A stretch of DNA of 64,000 nucleotides. Origin: Bacillus sp. ISL-34. Its GTDB lineage: Bacteria > Bacillota > Bacilli > Bacillales > DSM-1321. Positions 61,760 to 64,000 of this stretch are shown here, one piece after another. The DNA lies in the NCBI RefSeq assembly GCF_018613325.1, contig NZ_JAGGQJ010000025.1, positions 1 through 64,000 of the forward strand, read 5' to 3'. Position 1 is the first letter of the stretch. Each line of letters opens with the position of its first letter. Made by a program: the position numbers and the translations under genes. The notes below the pieces were generated by a model. That model worked only from the letters and a program-made list of their open reading frames with translations, made no database searches and was not told the DNA's origin.

Positions 61760-62797
61760 TTAAAAATTAAAATCAGCTGCATTGTCTTTCGTAAAATCTG
61801 TCGGTGGTCCCATGATGATTGTTTTTCCATCTTCCCACACGTCAATTTCACCTACATTTTCAACTTTCAAACCATCTTCTGGTTTCTCCCCTTCAGCTAG
61901 GCGTTTGGCAAGGGCAACGGTTAAATAACCTAGTTTGTCTGGCTCCCAAAGAATGGCTACATCTAGAGATCCATCATTTAAATATGGTGAAGAGTCTTTC
62001 GGAAGAGCAGTTCCAACAACTGTAATATCATCTTGCAGTCCTTTCTCCTGAACAGCTTGGGCTGCCCCAAGAGGTGCCGGAGTAGAAAAAGCCATGATTC
62101 CTTTTAATTCAGGATTTGATTTTATTAAATCCAGTGTTTTTTGGTATGCCACCTGTTGTTTTTCATCTGTCGCGATTTTATCCGATACTAATTCAATACC
62201 AGGATAATTCTCTTCCAGTTCTTTTTTTGCTGCATCAATCCAGGTGTTTAAGTTGGCAGCTGAAAGCCCTCCTGTTAATATAGCGATTTGGCCTTTTTCA
62301 ACACCCATTTGTTTTACAAGGGATTTAGCAATATGGCGACCGTATGCTTCATCGTCTATTTGGTGGACGGATAATTCTACAAGGGATTGGTCAGCTGGTG
62401 TATCCCAGTCCATTACAATTATTCCTTCATCCTTCGCCTTTTGAAGTACTGGTGAGAGTGATGCAGCGTCATTTGGTGCTACCGCGATTACATCCACATC
62501 TTGACTAATTAAATCTTCAATGACTTTTACTTGCTGTGCAGCATCTGGTTCCGTAGGTCCTGTGTAAATGGTATCCACACCAAGATCTTTACCTGCTTGA
62601 ATCGCTCCTTTTTCAGAAGCATTGAAATATGGTATCCCCATTAACTTTGGAACTACGGCAATTTTCAACTTCTCATTACCCCCTCCGCCACTTGTTTCTT
62701 TTTCACTGTTTCCCGATGCTCCTTCTTGTGATACACAGCCTGCTAACAGTCCCCCAGCTAAAATAGCTGTTGCTAATATCCCCGTCATTTTCTTCAT
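61760..62797 (-). CDS. Sugar ABC transporter substrate-binding lipoprotein (RhaS/LsrB-like)
   Basis: 345 aa. Signal peptide with lipobox LLAGC, a Ser/Gly-rich linker, then a type I periplasmic-binding fold. IAVVPKLMGIPYFNASEKGAIQAGKDLGVD and YTGPTEPDAAQQVKVIEDLI (in part) are close to LsrB/RhaS proteins, which bind autoinducer-2 or rhamnose. Context with rhamnulokinase favours rhamnose or a related deoxy sugar; AI-2 uptake cannot be ruled out, because LsrK is also an FGGY kinase. It is the last gene of the transporter operon, 70 bp after a permease gene. Confidence 0.85.
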   Translation of the reverse strand: MKKMTGILATAILAGGLLAGCVSQEGASGNSEKETSGGGGNEKLKIAVVPKLMGIPYFNASEKGAIQAGKDLGVDTIYTGPTEPDAAQQVKVIEDLISQDVDVIAVAPNDAASLSPVLQKAKDEGIIVMDWDTPADQSLVELSVHQIDDEAYGRHIAKSLVKQMGVEKGQIAILTGGLSAANLNTWIDAAKKELEENYPGIELVSDKIATDEKQQVAYQKTLDLIKSNPELKGIMAFSTPAPLGAAQAVQEKGLQDDITVVGTALPKDSSPYLNDGSLDVAILWEPDKLGYLTVALAKRLAEGEKPEDGLKVENVGEIDVWEDGKTIIMGPPTDFTKDNAADFNF

Positions 62798-62866
62798 AAT
62801 GATCCCCCTTGAATTTTTTTCTTATTTTTTTCAATAGTATTTTCAGAGATTACATGGTCCTGTACA

Positions 62867-63841
62867 TTACGCTACAGAGTTTGAAGGTAAATTCTTTTGA
62901 TTTTTTTCATCTAATTTCGTTTTCACGAAGTTTATGACCAATACCGTGATTAAAATAACCCCCATCATTACAGTCACGATCGAACGTGGTACACCCATTA
63001 AGTTCAATCCACTTGATAACATTTGGAAAATGACCACTGCGTAAACAGTGCCGATAACTTTGCCATAACCACCTTGAATTTCCGTTCCTCCAAGCACGGC
63101 TGCCGCTACACTTTGTAATAAATAAGAAGATCCCAGATCCACTTTTGCAGTATTATAACGGGATGTCATAATAATAGAAGCAATTGTGGCAAGAAGTGCC
63201 GCATATAAGTAAACCCTCATTAATACCGTGCTATTATTTACCCCTGAAAATAATGTGGCGATCGGATTGCTTCCCACCATATAAACGCTTCTGCCCCATT
63301 TGGTTTTTGACAGCAATATAGCTGTTAATATCGCAAATAGTACAAAAATGATGATGGATAGAGGAACGATCCCCATATAGTAACCGTTTCCAATTAAGCT
63401 ATAACCCTCACTGAATCCTGAAATTGAATTTCCTTTCGTAATGCTTAAGATCACACCTTCAAAAAGGACCATCGTTCCGAGTGTCACCAGTATTGGCGAA
63501 ACACCGATTTTTGAGATGAGTACACCGTTAATCAATCCGCAGCTCAGTCCGACTAAAACACCGATTAAGATTGCGCCGAGCATTGGGTATCCGCTGCTTG
63601 CCATAAGTGCGATTGTCACGCCAGACAAGGCAGCCGTATACGTAATCGATAGGTCAATCCCTCCAGTTACAATCACTACCATCATTGCTAAAGCGATTAA
63701 ACCAAACTCCGGGAGCTGGAACATCATATTGGTTAAATTATTTGAAGAAAAGAATCCAGGTATCGAAAAACTCATTAACACAAACAAGCCTGCTGTAATT
63801 ACACCTAAAGTATTTTCTTTTGATATTGAAAGCCGTTTCAT
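62867..63841 (-). CDS. Sugar ABC transporter permease (RhaQ/LsrD-like)
   Basis: 324 aa with ~9-10 membrane segments, of the ribose/AI-2 branched permease type: VIVTGGIDLSITYTAALSGVTIAL is the family motif (D-L-S after GG), and GGTEIQGGYGKVIGT lies near the C-terminus. GAGGTGG precedes the ATG. It sits between another permease gene upstream (15 bp) and the binding-protein gene downstream, as in rhamnose or Lsr systems that use two permeases. Confidence 0.88.
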   Translation of the reverse strand: MKRLSISKENTLGVITAGLFVLMSFSIPGFFSSNNLTNMMFQLPEFGLIALAMMVVIVTGGIDLSITYTAALSGVTIALMASSGYPMLGAILIGVLVGLSCGLINGVLISKIGVSPILVTLGTMVLFEGVILSITKGNSISGFSEGYSLIGNGYYMGIVPLSIIIFVLFAILTAILLSKTKWGRSVYMVGSNPIATLFSGVNNSTVLMRVYLYAALLATIASIIMTSRYNTAKVDLGSSYLLQSVAAAVLGGTEIQGGYGKVIGTVYAVVIFQMLSSGLNLMGVPRSIVTVMMGVILITVLVINFVKTKLDEKNQKNLPSNSVA

Positions 63842-63856
63842 TTTTCCACCTCTTTC

Positions 63857-64000
63857 TTACGCTTCCACTTCAATTTTGGCTAACTTATCTTTTGATCGCT
63901 TATATTGAATGTGGTCGTATGACACAGCCAGTAATATAATCAATCCAGTGAATACTTTTTGCCAGAAGGTATCAATTTTTGCCAAGATAAGACCATTTTG
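63857..64000 (-). CDS. Sugar ABC transporter permease, partial (C-terminus only)
   Basis: The last 47 codons of a gene that runs past the right edge. It reads TFWQKVFTGLIILLAVSYDH, one last membrane helix, followed by a basic tail and a stop at 63857. This ending is typical of the first permease (RhaP/LsrC type). The ATPase gene is expected further upstream, outside the window. It lies 15 bp before the second permease gene. Confidence 0.8.
   Translation of the reverse strand, partial: QNGLILAKIDTFWQKVFTGLIILLAVSYDHIQYKRSKDKLAKIEVEA

Noticed and set aside
1-64000. Mobile elements, prophage, CRISPR array, tRNA and rRNA genes
   Set aside because: No transposase, integrase, spaced direct repeats or structural RNA sequence was recognised on either strand.

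Overview
The window looks like chromosomal DNA from an aerobic, spore-forming member of the Bacillaceae, most like a soil Peribacillus/Bacillus. The reasons are AT-rich DNA, strong GGAGG-type ribosome sites with frequent TTG/GTG starts, A-type promoters (TTGACA/TATAAT-like), CcpA-type cre sites, a Spo0E-like phosphatase gene and a phoD-tatA-tatC operon as in Bacillus subtilis. I see no rRNA, tRNA, CRISPR array, prophage or intact insertion sequence. Most genes lie on the minus strand in short catabolic or stress operons, each with its own regulator and terminator.

Layout. 1-6.5 kb: AraC-type regulator with a receiver-like N-terminus, ACS-family MFS transporter, TetR regulator, FAD-linked oxidoreductase coupled to a half-size MFS protein. 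6.5-10.4 kb: self-regulated TetR gene, FRM2-type nitroreductase, ring-cleaving dioxygenase preceded by two MhqR-like boxes, EamA transporter. 10.8-12.8 kb: an E1 alpha/beta pair of a branched-chain 2-oxoacid dehydrogenase without E2 or E3. 13.2-17.4 kb: MarR gene and a heterodimeric ABC exporter in one overlapping operon. 17.4-21 kb: MarR/GNAT divergent pair, erythromycin-esterase-like protein, YuiD-like protein. 21.7-27.7 kb: a complete sigma-54 module made of an enhancer-binding protein, three inverted-repeat upstream sites, a terminator, a -24/-12 promoter and a CitMHS transporter/AtuA/AtuA-C/secreted esterase operon.

28.2-37.9 kb: a sulfonate/phosphonate catabolic locus with a HutC-type GntR regulator, YeiH-type exporter, PIG-L deacetylase, taurine:pyruvate-type aminotransferase, sulfoacetaldehyde acetyltransferase (xsc), phosphonoacetaldehyde hydrolase (phnX), a lipoprotein and an APC permease. 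Three promoters here (gntR, xsc, permease) carry the same 20-bp operator, which links the permease to the pathway. The likely flow is uptake, transamination to sulfoacetaldehyde, then acetyl phosphate plus sulfite, with sulfite leaving through the exporter; phnX would handle the phosphonate analogue.

38-49.7 kb: YitT protein, tatC-tatA-phoD, Spo0E-like gene, two frameshifted genes (a small DnaA-N-like one and a D-2-hydroxyacid dehydrogenase), an MFS carrier with a cre site, patatin-like lipase, a DUF3784-like protein and a DinB protein. 49.8-53 kb: csoR-copZ-copA copper efflux with two candidate CsoR operators. 53.3-56 kb: small membrane protein and a YhaQ/YhaP-type ABC-2 exporter. 56.3-64 kb: sugar catabolic cluster (DeoR, tandem-domain class II aldolase, rhamnulokinase, ribulokinase-like kinase, LsrB/RhaS-type ABC transporter) that runs off the right edge.

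All functions are inferred by reading sequences and recalling families; no database search was run. The strongest candidate for an undescribed system is the 28-38 kb regulon, followed by the sigma-54 module at 21.7-27.7 kb.
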